A stretch of 64,000 bases of DNA, from the NCBI GenBank assembly GCA_022482925.1, contig JAKVOG010000008.1, positions 1 to 64,000 on the forward strand, given 5' to 3'. This stretch comes from Selenomonas sp. (GTDB lineage: Bacteria; Bacillota; Negativicutes; Selenomonadales; Selenomonadaceae). Shown here one piece after another: positions 11,417-21,837 of this stretch. The notes under the pieces were generated by a model. It saw nothing but the letters and a program-made list of their open reading frames with translations. It made no database searches and had not been told where the DNA came from. The position numbers were made by a program, and so were the translations under genes. Position 1 is the first letter of the stretch. Every line of letters starts with the position of its first letter.

Positions 11417-11955
11417 TGATGGCCGGAGAAAAACAGGAGTATAAAGACACCTTATCGCTGGTGGCGTATCTGTTCGGCTATCCCGACACTGATTGGTGGT
11501 CCGCAATGGGGGACTGCCGGGCGGAAGCGGAGAAGATCGAGCCGCTTCAGAACCGGCAGGTCATCCTGGAATTTCTGGACTATGTCCAGGGATTGGGACA
11601 GAAAGAATATGAGGAACTGTATGTCCGCGTATTCGAGTTTTCATCCAACACGAATCTTTATCTGACGATGCATGACCGGACGGATTTTGGCAAGCAGGCG
11701 CAGGAAATGCAGGCGTTCAAGACCCTGTTCCTGGACAACGGTTATGATCTCAACAAGGAACTGCCGGATTATCTGCCGGCTGTCCTTGAGCTGACGGCTT
11801 CGATTTCGCGTGTGCAGGCCAGCAAGGTCCTGACTGCGGCCCGGCCGAAGATTGAACTGCTGCGGGACCGCTTCGTGGAAGCGAAGCTTGCGCATACCTT
11901 CCTGCTTGATGTCATACTGACCGAGTCTGATGAATTGAAGGGGGTGACCGCATGA
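11416..11955 (+). CDS. narJ: Nitrate reductase molybdenum cofactor assembly chaperone
   Basis: Position between narH and narI, overlapping narH stop; YVRVFEFSSNTNLYLTMHDRTDFGKQAQEM is NarJ-like. Confidence 0.9.
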   Translation: MMAGEKQEYKDTLSLVAYLFGYPDTDWWSAMGDCRAEAEKIEPLQNRQVILEFLDYVQGLGQKEYEELYVRVFEFSSNTNLYLTMHDRTDFGKQAQEMQAFKTLFLDNGYDLNKELPDYLPAVLELTASISRVQASKVLTAARPKIELLRDRFVEAKLAHTFLLDVILTESDELKGVTA

Positions 11956-12617
11956 ATACATTCTTCTATGGGGTGCTGCCATATATTGCCCTGACGATTT
12001 TCGTTGGCGGCACGATCGTCCGCTATACGTTTTTTGAACGGGGCTGGACGACGAAATCCAGTGAGTTCCTGTCGAAGAAAGACCTCAAATGGGCTAATCC
12101 GATCTTTCATCTGGGTTTGCTCATGGCATTTGGCGGGCATTTCGTCGGCATCCTGGTGCCGAAGTTCGTGACCGAGGCGGCTGGCACCGATGAGGCAGCC
12201 TATCATATGATGTCACTGGGCGGCGGGCTTCCGGCGGGAGCTTTGTTCCTGCTGGGCTTTCTGCTGCTGCTGAGGCGTCGCTTTGCCGGCTCGGACTATA
12301 TGAAAGTCAATACCAGTCCGATGGACAGGTGGTTGTATCTCGTGCTGTTCCTGACGATCGTTTCCGGCTGCATAGGGACACTCAGCAATATTCCGGGGAC
12401 TTTCGACTATCGTGAGTCCATTGCGCCGTGGTTCCGGTCGCTGCTCATGATGCAGCCCAATGTGAGCTATATGTCAGGCGTGCCGGCTGTATTCCAGTTT
12501 CACATGATGATGTGGATGCTGCTGGCGATCCTGTTTCCCTTCACGCGGCTGGTCCATTGCCTGAGCCTGCCGTTTGAGTACCTGTTCCGGAGTAATATTA
12601 TCTACCGGAAAAAGTAA
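11952..12617 (+). CDS. narI: Nitrate reductase gamma subunit (cytochrome b)
   Basis: Membrane protein in NarI position; FFYGVLPYIALTIFVGGTIVRY, FQFHMMMWMLLAILFPFTRLVHCLSLP. Confidence 0.92.
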   Translation: MNTFFYGVLPYIALTIFVGGTIVRYTFFERGWTTKSSEFLSKKDLKWANPIFHLGLLMAFGGHFVGILVPKFVTEAAGTDEAAYHMMSLGGGLPAGALFLLGFLLLLRRRFAGSDYMKVNTSPMDRWLYLVLFLTIVSGCIGTLSNIPGTFDYRESIAPWFRSLLMMQPNVSYMSGVPAVFQFHMMMWMLLAILFPFTRLVHCLSLPFEYLFRSNIIYRKK

Positions 12618-12642
12618 GTTCTTACAAGATATCCCCTTAGTG

Positions 12643-12676
12643 ATGACTGCCGGCCCTGGTGTCCGGCAGTCATTTT
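12643..12676. terminator. Intrinsic terminator after narI
   Basis: atgactgccgg...ccggcagtcatttta hairpin plus T tract. Confidence 0.8.
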
Positions 12677-12747
12677 ATATTGTGGCTTGTGCTTTCCGGA
12701 TCATTAAGGTAGTATGTAATCCATAGACAAGCGAAAGGGGAATCTCC

Positions 12748-13185
12748 ATGACAGAAGAACATTGCGCCTGTGGGCATCATCATGAACACGGGCATGAGCA
12801 TCATACCCATACCCCGGTAGAACTGGCCGGCCTGCGCCAACAGCAGAAATCACTGGGGACACTGCAGGCCAATATGCGCAAGATCCAGGCACTGCATGAT
12901 AAGATTGACGCAGTGCTGGCTAAAGTGGATCAGCAGAATGTCGGCTATATCCTTACGCAGAAGAAGACGCTGAAAGAACTGAAGAAGCTGGCTGATTCGG
13001 CGCTGGGCAATGGAAAAGAGCCATTATTTGCCAAGCTCTATGCAGTTGAACAGGATTATATCCGGACGATTGACGACCTGATGCATCACGCACAGATCCT
13101 CAAGCGGGCCGGACAGGGCAGCGTCACGCCGGAAGTCCTGACGAATATGGAAAAGAGCCTGGCTGATGCCGGAACCCTCGAATAA
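12748..13185 (+). CDS. Hypothetical protein with His-rich N-terminus
   Basis: MTEEHCACGHHHEHGHEHHTHTPVELAGLRQQQKSLGTLQ; putative metal-binding stretch followed by a helical domain. Confidence 0.75.
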   Translation: MTEEHCACGHHHEHGHEHHTHTPVELAGLRQQQKSLGTLQANMRKIQALHDKIDAVLAKVDQQNVGYILTQKKTLKELKKLADSALGNGKEPLFAKLYAVEQDYIRTIDDLMHHAQILKRAGQGSVTPEVLTNMEKSLADAGTLE

Positions 13186-13470
13186 GCTCGGATATCAACT
13201 GTGATTTTTGTATATTACTGAATGATTGTCTACTGATAAGAGACAGAGAAAGAGTCAGGCTGACTGGATCTTTTTGCTGTCTCTTCTCTTTGTAATATGA
13301 ATAAACTGAAAATTACTACTTTTATAAAACATATTGCATTTTTTATGAAACACGTTATAATAATAGATAAAGAAATCGTTTACTATTGATTCATGCGAAA
13401 AATGATTTCTGAGTGCTGAGAATTGAAAGGCATATATCCCGTGGATGGACCTTTTATTTTTTAGCAGCCT

Positions 13471-13484
13471 AGAAAACGTTTACA
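13471..13484. promoter_or_regulatory. Candidate cre-like (LacI/CcpA-family) operator
   Basis: AGAAAACGTTTACA matches 13/14 of TGWAARCGYTWNCW, located 20 bp before the start at 13504. Confidence 0.45.
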
Positions 13485-13503
13485 TACACAAGGGGGAAAT
13501 ATC

Positions 13504-14106
13504 ATGAGTGAAAATCCGGTAATCACAATCAGCCGTCAGTATGGTGCAGGTGGCCGTGAACTGGCTGAGATCCTGTCCAAGAAACTGGACATCAAACTGT
13601 ATGACCGTCAGATTGTCCACATTGCAGCAGCCAAGCTCGGTATCGATGATCTGAGCGAGGAAGACCTGCTGGAGATGGAGAATCAGGTCAAGCCTTTGTC
13701 GATGAGCTTCATTCCGTTCCATTCCTTTGGTACGCATATGGGCGAGTCCAGTCAGGGAATGTTCATGTCGGAGTCAGCTGCTATCCGCAAGCTGGCCAAA
13801 GATGGTCCGTGCATCATCCTGGGCCGCAGCGCTGATTATGCACTGCGCAAGTTCGATAATGCCTTTTCAATCTTCGTTTGTGCGGATGATGAGTATCGTG
13901 AAGCACGCGGCCGTGAAGTCTATGGCGGCAAGACGCTCAAAGAGCTGAACCGTGAGGATGAGAAACGTGCCCGCTATTATAATTACTACACGGGACGTAC
14001 CTGGGGCGAGGGCCAGAACTATGATATCGTAGTGAATACAGGCCATGATTCCCTGGATAAGATTGCTGATGCAATTATTGCTTATATCCAGGCCCTCAAG
14101 GGCTGA
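13504..14106 (+). CDS. Cytidylate kinase-like family protein
   Basis: VITISRQYGAGGRELAEILSKKLDIKLYDRQIV; typical cytidylate-kinase-like N-terminus. Confidence 0.85.
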   Translation: MSENPVITISRQYGAGGRELAEILSKKLDIKLYDRQIVHIAAAKLGIDDLSEEDLLEMENQVKPLSMSFIPFHSFGTHMGESSQGMFMSESAAIRKLAKDGPCIILGRSADYALRKFDNAFSIFVCADDEYREARGREVYGGKTLKELNREDEKRARYYNYYTGRTWGEGQNYDIVVNTGHDSLDKIADAIIAYIQALKG

Positions 14107-14150
14107 GCTGACCAGCTGCCGGATATTATCAAATTAGGAGGCATTATACT

Positions 14151-15572
14151 ATGTCAAATGGAAAAAGCAGTGTTTGGCCGCGGATAGCTTATGCATGCGG
14201 CACCTTTGGTCATGACGTGTTCTACGCGATGCTGGCCACGTACTTCATGATCTTCGTTACCAGTAATTTGTTCCATTCGGATAACCCAACGCATGATGCG
14301 TATATGATCGGTGTTGTTACGACGATCATCCTGGTCCTGCGTATTGCCGAACTCTTCATTGACCCGTTCATGGGCAATATCATCGATAAGACGAAAACCC
14401 GTTGGGGCCGTTTTAAACCATGGGTCATTGTTGGCGCGTTTGTTGCAGCGATTACGCTGGCACTGCTCTTCACTGACTTTGGTGGTATGGCAGTTTCCAA
14501 TTCAACCATGTATCTGATCCTTTTCGCTATCGTCTATTTCATCATGGATGTATTCTATTCGGCCAAGGATGTTGCTATCTGGTCGATGATTCCGGCACTG
14601 TCCTTTGATTCTCACGAGCGTGAGATCACGGCTACTGTTGCCCGTATCGGTTCCGTTTTCGGTGGCCAGCTGGTTACCATCATGGTTATGCCGATCGTCC
14701 TGTATTTCTCTGTGAATCAGAACGGCGGAGCTGGTGACCCGACTGGTTGGTTCGCTTTTGCCTGCATTGGCGGTGGTATCGCTACGCTGGGTGCAATCAT
14801 CCTCGGTATCGGTACGAAGGAGCAGGAATCTGCTCTGCGTGAAAACAAAAAAGATACGTCCTTCAAGGATGTATTCAAAGTTTTGACTCAGAACGACCAG
14901 CTGCTGTGGATTGCCTGTGCATATCTTATCTTTGGTCTGGGCCAGAATCTGGTCAACAACTTCAACTTGTATTACTTCATCTATGTTATCGGTGATGCAA
15001 CGCAGTTCTCTTATCTTGGTGTTATCAATGTAATTATCGGCCTCATGGCTGTTGCTCTGTTCCCGGCTCTGACGACGAAATTCAGCCGTCGTAAGTTGTT
15101 CTTTGCTTCGCTGGCGATCATGATCGTAGCGCTCGTACTCTATGCAATGTCTGGTACAAGTGTAGCAATTGCCCTGGTTGCTGCTGGTCTCTTCAATCTG
15201 CCGCAGCCGCTGATCTTCTTGGTCGTTCTCATGACGATTACCGACTCGGTCGAGTATGGCCAGCTCAAGCTTGGTCATCGTGATGAGGCTGTCTGCCTCT
15301 GCGTACGTCCGCTGGTTGATAAACTGTCTGGTGCAATCACGAGTGGTATCATTGGTCTGACGGCTGTATGGGTCGGCATGACTGGTGGTGCTACGGCTGC
15401 TGATATCACGGTGCCGAATCTCCTGAAATTCCAGCTCATTATGTTTGCTCTGCCAATTGTCCTGATTGTCATCGCTTCGTTGGTCTACAAAGCGAAAGTT
15501 ACGTTGAATGAAGCTGAGCATGCCCGTATTCTCGAAGAGCTCGAAGAGAAATGGGAAGATATGAATAAATAA
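14151..15572 (+). CDS. GPH-family (glycoside-pentoside-hexuronide) MFS transporter
   Basis: YACGTFGHDVFYAMLATYFMIFVTSNLF...DPFMGNIIDKTKTRWGRFKPWVIVG. Confidence 0.88.
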   Translation: MSNGKSSVWPRIAYACGTFGHDVFYAMLATYFMIFVTSNLFHSDNPTHDAYMIGVVTTIILVLRIAELFIDPFMGNIIDKTKTRWGRFKPWVIVGAFVAAITLALLFTDFGGMAVSNSTMYLILFAIVYFIMDVFYSAKDVAIWSMIPALSFDSHEREITATVARIGSVFGGQLVTIMVMPIVLYFSVNQNGGAGDPTGWFAFACIGGGIATLGAIILGIGTKEQESALRENKKDTSFKDVFKVLTQNDQLLWIACAYLIFGLGQNLVNNFNLYYFIYVIGDATQFSYLGVINVIIGLMAVALFPALTTKFSRRKLFFASLAIMIVALVLYAMSGTSVAIALVAAGLFNLPQPLIFLVVLMTITDSVEYGQLKLGHRDEAVCLCVRPLVDKLSGAITSGIIGLTAVWVGMTGGATAADITVPNLLKFQLIMFALPIVLIVIASLVYKAKVTLNEAEHARILEELEEKWEDMNK

Positions 15573-15781
15573 GCTTTCCCCCTTAGAAGACATCCCCATG
15601 TGTTCTAAGTATGTTATAACCAATACCTCCATAGAACAGCCCGGAGACATCTGTTGATGTTTCCGGGCTGTTCGGCGTAAAATAAAAGTTTTTTAACTAA
15701 GATGACAGGAGAAAACTACTAGAAGCACGAATATATATCATGTAATAGATGTGTTAAGTTTGGGTTAGGAGGAGTTCAATA

Positions 15782-16318
15782 ATGAGCAAGTATACTGGTA
15801 CACAGACTGAGAAGAATTTGGCAGCGGCTTTTGCTGGTGAGAGTCAGGCCCGGAATAAATACACGTATTTTGCATCCCGAGCTAAGAAGGACGGATTTGA
15901 ACAGATATCGGCTCTGTTCCTGAAAACGGCAGACAACGAGAAAGAGCATGCCAAGATGTGGTTCAAGGAGCTTGAGGGCATCAATGATACAGCCTCCAAT
16001 CTGAAAGACGCTGCGGATGGCGAGAACTACGAGTGGACGGACATGTATGAAGGGTTTGCCAAGACGGCAGAGGCCGAGGGCTTCAAAGAGCTGGCTGCCA
16101 AGTTCCGTATGGTCGCAGAGATCGAGAAACATCATGAGGAACGCTATCGTGCGTTGCTGAAGAATGTCGAGACCAAAGAAGTATTCGCTAAGAGCGAAGT
16201 CAAGGTCTGGGAATGCCGCAACTGCGGACATATCATTGTGGGAACGAAAGCACCGGATGTTTGCCCGGTCTGCGCTCATCCACAGAGCTATTTCGAGGTT
16301 CATGCCGAGAATTATTGA
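15782..16318 (+). CDS. Rubrerythrin
   Basis: [36 protein letters not shown]-terminal rubredoxin [28 protein letters not shown]. Confidence 0.96.
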   Translation: MSKYTGTQTEKNLAAAFAGESQARNKYTYFASRAKKDGFEQISALFLKTADNEKEHAKMWFKELEGINDTASNLKDAADGENYEWTDMYEGFAKTAEAEGFKELAAKFRMVAEIEKHHEERYRALLKNVETKEVFAKSEVKVWECRNCGHIIVGTKAPDVCPVCAHPQSYFEVHAENY

Positions 16319-16387
16319 TTCTGGCAGATAGAAAGGCGAGCCGGAGCATTGTTGCTCCGGCTCGTTGCGGTGTAGGGGGAAGATACG

Positions 16388-17533
16388 ATGGAACGGCTGG
16401 TCATGCATGTGGATATGGATGCCTTCTTTGCATCAGTGGAGCAACTGGATCATGAAGAATATCGTGGCAAACCACTGATCGTGGGTGGACTCGGCGGTCG
16501 TGGTGTGGTATCAACCTGTTCCTATGAGGCGCGTCGTTTCGGCGTTCACTCGGCAATGCCAATGGGCAGGGCACAGCAGCTTTGTCCGCAGGGAATCTTC
16601 ATTGAAGGGAATTATCCGCGCTATGCAGCAGTGTCCGCGCAGATCTTTGCCATCTTTGCGCGGTATTCGCCGGTGATCGAGCCGCTCTCAATTGATGAGG
16701 CATTCCTTGATCTTACCGGGATGGAACGGCTCATGGAGTCACCACAGCAGTATGCGCAGGCGCTCAAAGCTGAGATTCGTGAGCAGACCGGTATCGTAGC
16801 ATCGGTCGGTATCGCTCCCAACAAGTTCCTGGCGAAACTGGCCTCGGACCTTGATAAGCCGGATGGGCTGGTCATTATCACCAAAGAGAATATGGCAGCG
16901 ACGCTTGAACCGCTGTCGGTCGGACGGATCTGGGGTGTTGGCAGGAAAGCGGCAGCGGAGCTGTCGGCGATGCATGTCCGTACGATCGGCGAGTTGCGCC
17001 GGTTTGATCATGCCCGGCTGGCCGCGCGGATGGGGGAGCGTATGGCCAGCCATCTGCTGGCATTGGCGCATGGCATTGATGACCGGCCGGTAGCGCCGCG
17101 TGGGCGGGCAAAATCGATCGGCAAGGAGACAACCTTTCCGGAAGATCTGCAGTCGGCAGCTGCAGCGGAACAGGTGCTGCTGGAACTATCGGAAAAGGTA
17201 GGCTGGCGCCTGCGCAAGGCAGGGATGAAGGGGCGTACTATCCAGCTGAAGCTGCGTCGGGGAGATTTCAAGACCTATACCCGCAGCCGGACTTTGCCTG
17301 ATGCCACCTGTTACGATGAGGAAATCTACCATACGGTCCGCGAACTGTTCCGGGAACTGAGACTTTCCCGTGGAATCCGTCTGCTCGGTGTGTCGGCATC
17401 CAATTTTGATGATCCCGGCAGTATCTCTTTGTTCTGCGATGAGGAAAAGAAAGAGAATCTGTATGAGGCGATCGATAAGATCAAGCAGCGCTTTGGTGAA
17501 AAGGGGATCACCAAGGCTAAACTGATCAGGTAA
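16388..17533 (+). CDS. dinB: DNA polymerase IV
   Basis: MHVDMDAFFASVEQLDHEEYRGKPLIVGG, YSPVIEPLSIDEAFLDLTG, VGIAPNKFLAKLASD. Confidence 0.96.
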   Translation: MERLVMHVDMDAFFASVEQLDHEEYRGKPLIVGGLGGRGVVSTCSYEARRFGVHSAMPMGRAQQLCPQGIFIEGNYPRYAAVSAQIFAIFARYSPVIEPLSIDEAFLDLTGMERLMESPQQYAQALKAEIREQTGIVASVGIAPNKFLAKLASDLDKPDGLVIITKENMAATLEPLSVGRIWGVGRKAAAELSAMHVRTIGELRRFDHARLAARMGERMASHLLALAHGIDDRPVAPRGRAKSIGKETTFPEDLQSAAAAEQVLLELSEKVGWRLRKAGMKGRTIQLKLRRGDFKTYTRSRTLPDATCYDEEIYHTVRELFRELRLSRGIRLLGVSASNFDDPGSISLFCDEEKKENLYEAIDKIKQRFGEKGITKAKLIR

Positions 17534-17621
17534 TCGCTGGGGATTAATAGGGCATGAAAAGACGAGGCTGCTGCGGGGAAGAGAAATCTTACCTGCAGCA
17601 GCCTCGTTTTCGTGCGTGCTA

Positions 17622-19026
17622 TTATTCAAAGCAGACTTTATGTGGATTCAGGATGTGATTCGGATCGAATGCATCTTTGATATGCTGCATAAGGCGGATC
17701 GTCGGCGCATCCAGGGACTCTTTGAGATAGGGGCGTTTGGCTAGGCCGATGCCATGTTCGCCGGATACCTGTCCATCCATCGTTTTTGCCCGGGCATACA
17801 TCTTTTCCATACCGGTTTCCAGGACGCGGTGCCAGTCGTCATCGGACAGGTTGTCTTTCAGGAGATAGACGTGCAGATTGCCGTCACCGGCATGTCCAAA
17901 GCATTTGATGCGCAGGCCAAGCTCATGCTGAAGCCCGTGGATATATTCAACGAACTCATTGACATGGCTGCGTGGTACGACCACGTCGACTTCATCCATG
18001 GCACTGGTCGAGCTCTTTATGGCTTCGAGGAAGGCGCTACGCGCTTTCCAGATGGAGTCACTGCGTTCGTCGGTATCGGCAATGAGCAGATCGACAGCAC
18101 CCTGGTCGAGACAGATCTGGGCTACGCCGTCATAATAGGAAGCAATCTCTTCCATCGTATTGCCGTCAAACTTCAGCAGCAGGTAGGCATCGGCCTGATT
18201 ATCCGGGAATTTGCGGCCCAGATATTCCTCGGCATCCATGATAACTTCGCGTTCCATGAACTCGATAGCCGTTGGGATGGCTTTGGATTTTACGATCAGT
18301 GGGACCGTGCCGATGGCCTGCGCCAGTGTCGGAAAAGGAACCAGCAGGCTGACATTCTTCTGTGGCAATGGCAGCAGCTTGAGGGTGATTTTTGTCACGA
18401 CAGCCAGCGTGCCTTCCGAGCCAATCACCATATCCTTGAGGTCATAGCCGGAGCTGTTTTTGACGACCTTGCCGCCGACTTCCAATATCGTGCCATCGGC
18501 CAGGACCAGCTCGAGCCCGCGGACATAATCCCGGGTGACACCGTACTTCACGGCGCGCATACCGCCGGCATTGGTGCTGACGTTGCCGCCGATGGTGGCA
18601 GATTTCTCGCCCGGATCCGGCGGGTAGAAGAAGCCGCGCTCTTCGACATAGGCACTGATTTCCATGAGCAGGACGCCAGGTTCCAGCGTCAGCGTGAGAT
18701 TTTTCTCATCGAGTTCAAGGAAATGGTTCATGAGTGTGGTATCGAGCATGATGCCATGCTCAACTGCGACTGAGGCACCGACCAGCCCCTGTACCGGCTC
18801 CCCGCGGTGTGACCGCGATATGATGCTGATTGGCATAGGCCATGAGCCGGGAGACTTCCTCGGCCGAGGTGACGCGGACAACCATATCCGGATAGGACTG
18901 CTCACTGCTGAGCTCGTCATGGCTGTATTCCTCGTTGATTTCCTGATTCCAGAGGATGCGGTCCCTGGCGATAAAGCTGGCTACGGCCTGCAGGTCCGTT
19001 TCTTCTAATTTCTTATATGCTGTCAT
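17622..19026 (-). CDS. lctD: FAD-linked lactate/glycolate dehydrogenase, LctD/GlcD-like (apparent frameshift ~18785-18788)
   Basis: Minus frames 18760-19026 and 17622-18920 join as [20 protein letters not shown] after removing one base from a 4-C run (plus strand); FAD-binding [21 protein letters not shown]. Confidence 0.9.
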
Positions 19027-20222
19027 GCTGAGACCTTCTCTCCGTTTTTGATTTTCTCAATGAGTTTTGGCACGATCTCGTAGAGGTCACCGGTGAGGGC
19101 ATAATTGGCCGTCTTGAATATCTGGGCATTCGGATCCTGATTGATGGCAAAGATATTCTCGGCATGGTTCATGCCGGCTGTGAACTGTATGGCACCGGAT
19201 ACGCCGCAGGTGATGATGAGTTTTGGCCGTACTGTACGGCCGGAAAGGCCAATCTGATGCTTGGCATCCAGCCAGCCGGCTTCTACCAGCGGACGGGTAC
19301 AGGCAATCTCGCCGCCGAGGCAATCAGCCAGTTCCTGGATCAGGGCAAGATCGGATTTTTTCTTCAGGCCACGGCCGGCAACGACGAGTATGTCCGCATT
19401 TTCGATACTGCTTTCCTTTGGCTTCGGCGTGATATCAAGGACCTCAACGCGGCTGTGGCGGATTGCTGCGGGCGGGGTGAGTGTGATGATCTCACCAGCG
19501 GCGTCAGCGCTTCGCTGTGGTGCATTCATGATCTTATAGCGTACCGTTGCCAGCTGCGGCCGGGTATTCGGGGTCAGGATCTCTGCCATGATATTGCCGC
19601 CGAAGGCAGGCCGGATCTGGACCAGATCCGTATTCTCATGGATGTCGAGAATCGTGCAGTCGGCCGTGAGTCCGGTCCGGAAGCGGGCCGCAACACGCGG
19701 AGCCAGCTGACGTCCGACAGGCGTTGCGCCCACCAGGATAGCAGACGGCCGGATCTGTCTGATGAATGTTTCAAAGACACTGGTGTAGCGTTCGATATCA
19801 AAGTATTTCAGGTCGGCATCGTCGCAGACGAAGATCTTATCGGCACCGTAATGGCGCAATTCCTGCGCTTCCGGCGTGATCTGGCTGCCCATGAACAGTG
19901 CATAGACCGGTTGATGGATCTTGTCGGCCAGTTCACGTGCCTTGCCCAGCAGTTCGTAGGTTACCGGGTGGATCTTTCCGTTTACATGATCGACATAGAC
20001 GGTGATGCCCTGCCACAGACTTTTATCGATGGCGACAGGTTTTTCATCCTCGACGTATTCCATGGCACCGGCTGGGCCCTTGCGTATGCAGAGACGGCAG
20101 AGACGGCAGGCGGCAGAGATTTCGACCACGCCATTGTTTTCTTCGATGGCACCGAATGGACAAATATCAAGGAGTGCCTGGATGTCGGTGATCTTTTCTT
20201 GATGAACAATAAGCTTACCCAT
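19023..20222 (-). CDS. lctC: Electron transfer flavoprotein alpha subunit with N-terminal ferredoxin-like domain
   Basis: EtfA-like C-terminus (GRGLKKKSDLALIQELADCLGGEIACTRPLVEAGW...VSGAIQFTAGM); N-terminal CPFGAI...CRLCRLCIRKGP. Confidence 0.93.
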   Translation of the reverse strand: MGKLIVHQEKITDIQALLDICPFGAIEENNGVVEISAACRLCRLCIRKGPAGAMEYVEDEKPVAIDKSLWQGITVYVDHVNGKIHPVTYELLGKARELADKIHQPVYALFMGSQITPEAQELRHYGADKIFVCDDADLKYFDIERYTSVFETFIRQIRPSAILVGATPVGRQLAPRVAARFRTGLTADCTILDIHENTDLVQIRPAFGGNIMAEILTPNTRPQLATVRYKIMNAPQRSADAAGEIITLTPPAAIRHSRVEVLDITPKPKESSIENADILVVAGRGLKKKSDLALIQELADCLGGEIACTRPLVEAGWLDAKHQIGLSGRTVRPKLIITCGVSGAIQFTAGMNHAENIFAINQDPNAQIFKTANYALTGDLYEIVPKLIEKIKNGEKVSA

Positions 20223-20248
20223 ACAATTGCCTCCAGTTTATATTCTAT

Positions 20249-21040
20249 TCAGGACAGGAACTTTTTCTGCTGCAGCTTGTGGAAGAGTTTGTCAGCAAGT
20301 TCCTCGGAATTACCAGTCCAGTGTTCCTGCACTTTGTCGGAAACCGGTGGGAAGATGCGCTGGACCTGGGTCGCAGAACCGGTGAGACCGTAGTGGTGCT
20401 CGTCCTGATCCTCCATATCCGCAAAGGAAAACAGGGAAATTGGCCGATCATGGGTCGCCTTTTTCTGCAAATAGGAAGGGAGGCGTGGCTGCATGATATC
20501 TTTCTGGACGGTCAGCAGGCAGGGGAACGATACGCGGAGCCGTTCGATGTCAGTCGACATTTCCATATCAACCAGAATGTGATCAGCAGTGACATCCTCG
20601 ATGTGACGTACATTGCAGACGCTGGGGATATCGAGCTCTTCGGCCAGCTCCGGCCCGACCTGGGCGGTATCGCCATCGGTCGTCTGCAGTCCGCAGAGGA
20701 TGAGGTCGAAGTTGCCGAATTTGCGGATGCCCTGGGAAATCGTATAGCTGGTGGCAAGGACATCGGCGCCGCCAAATTTTCGGTCAGAAATGATGGCACC
20801 GGCATCTGCGCCCATGGAAAATGCCTCCTGGATGACCGCTTTTGCCTGTGGCGGTCCCATCGTAATGACACTCAAGCGGCCGCCATAGGTTTCCCTGAGC
20901 CACAGACCGGTTTCCAATGCGTAAAGGTCATAGGGATTCATCTTACTATCGGCACCATTTCGTTTTAGGACGCCCGTGTCCGGATCGACTTCCACCTTGC
21001 TTGAACCTGGAACTTGTTTGATACATACAAGAATTTCCAT
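20249..21040 (-). CDS. lctB: Electron transfer flavoprotein beta subunit
   Basis: MEILVCIKQVPGSSKVEVDPDTGVLKRNGADSKMNPYDLYALE; EtfB signature. Confidence 0.93.
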   Translation of the reverse strand: MEILVCIKQVPGSSKVEVDPDTGVLKRNGADSKMNPYDLYALETGLWLRETYGGRLSVITMGPPQAKAVIQEAFSMGADAGAIISDRKFGGADVLATSYTISQGIRKFGNFDLILCGLQTTDGDTAQVGPELAEELDIPSVCNVRHIEDVTADHILVDMEMSTDIERLRVSFPCLLTVQKDIMQPRLPSYLQKKATHDRPISLFSFADMEDQDEHHYGLTGSATQVQRIFPPVSDKVQEHWTGNSEELADKLFHKLQQKKFLS

Positions 21041-21326
21041 GACTATCCCTCCTGATGATCGGGTACTTATTGGTGAAAAACAGAATACGTATTTAGAAAA
21101 ATTCATCATACCTTTTCTTTCTGTTAGTTTATCAAAATTTCCCTATTTTGTAAATAAAGTGAAAAATATAACTACTATTATCGAAGTAATGGTTTGACAG
21201 CGGCCAGTGGATTGGGTATACTGACAACATATAGGAATTACCGCCGGGTAACGTCTTGTTTCCATTCCGTCAGGCCAATGCAGGAATGGGGATGAGGCGT
21301 TTTGTCTTTATATAGGAAGGTATGGT

Positions 21327-21830
21327 GTGAACATGGAATTTCGTGAAATGAGACGCAGACGGCAGCTGCTGGAGGAGACGGAAAGCAGGGCCATCCTGCA
21401 GCGGCAGACAGCTGGTGTGCTGGCAGTGTCTGGTGATGATGGTTATCCGTATGCGGTGCCGGTCAGCTATGTCTGTCAGGATGAGTGGATCTATCTGCAT
21501 TCGGCACTGAACGGACATAAGATCGATGCAATAAGGCGTGAACCGAAGGTATCATTCTGTGTGATCGATCAGGATCAGGTTATCCCGGAGACCTTCACGA
21601 CCTACTTCCGGAGTGTCATCATATTCGGTCAGGCCAGAATCATCGAGGAAGAAGCGGAAAAGAAAGAGATCCTGACTGTGCTGGGAGCCAAATATGCACC
21701 GGAGCTGCCGCAGGAGGCAAAGCAGGAGATTGCCAGCCAGATCCAGCGGACCTGTGTCATCGCGATCCGGATCGAGCATATGACTGGCAAAGAAGCCATC
21801 GAGCTTGTGCGCCAGCGGGAGCAGAGGTGA
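21327..21830 (+). CDS. Pyridoxamine 5'-phosphate oxidase / Nim-like flavoprotein
   Basis: LQRQTAGVLAVSGDDGYPYAVPVSYVCQDEWIYLHSALNGHKIDAIRREPKVSFCVI. Confidence 0.85.
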   Translation: MNMEFREMRRRRQLLEETESRAILQRQTAGVLAVSGDDGYPYAVPVSYVCQDEWIYLHSALNGHKIDAIRREPKVSFCVIDQDQVIPETFTTYFRSVIIFGQARIIEEEAEKKEILTVLGAKYAPELPQEAKQEIASQIQRTCVIAIRIEHMTGKEAIELVRQREQR

Positions 21831-21837
21831 GACCAGA

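Noticed and set aside
14502-15650. 382-aa minus-strand ORF
   Set aside because: Antisense to GPH transporter; low-complexity polar composition typical of mirrored membrane-protein codons.
17754-20393. Long plus-strand ORFs (339 aa and 409 aa)
   Set aside because: Antisense to lctD and etfA, which carry clear family motifs.
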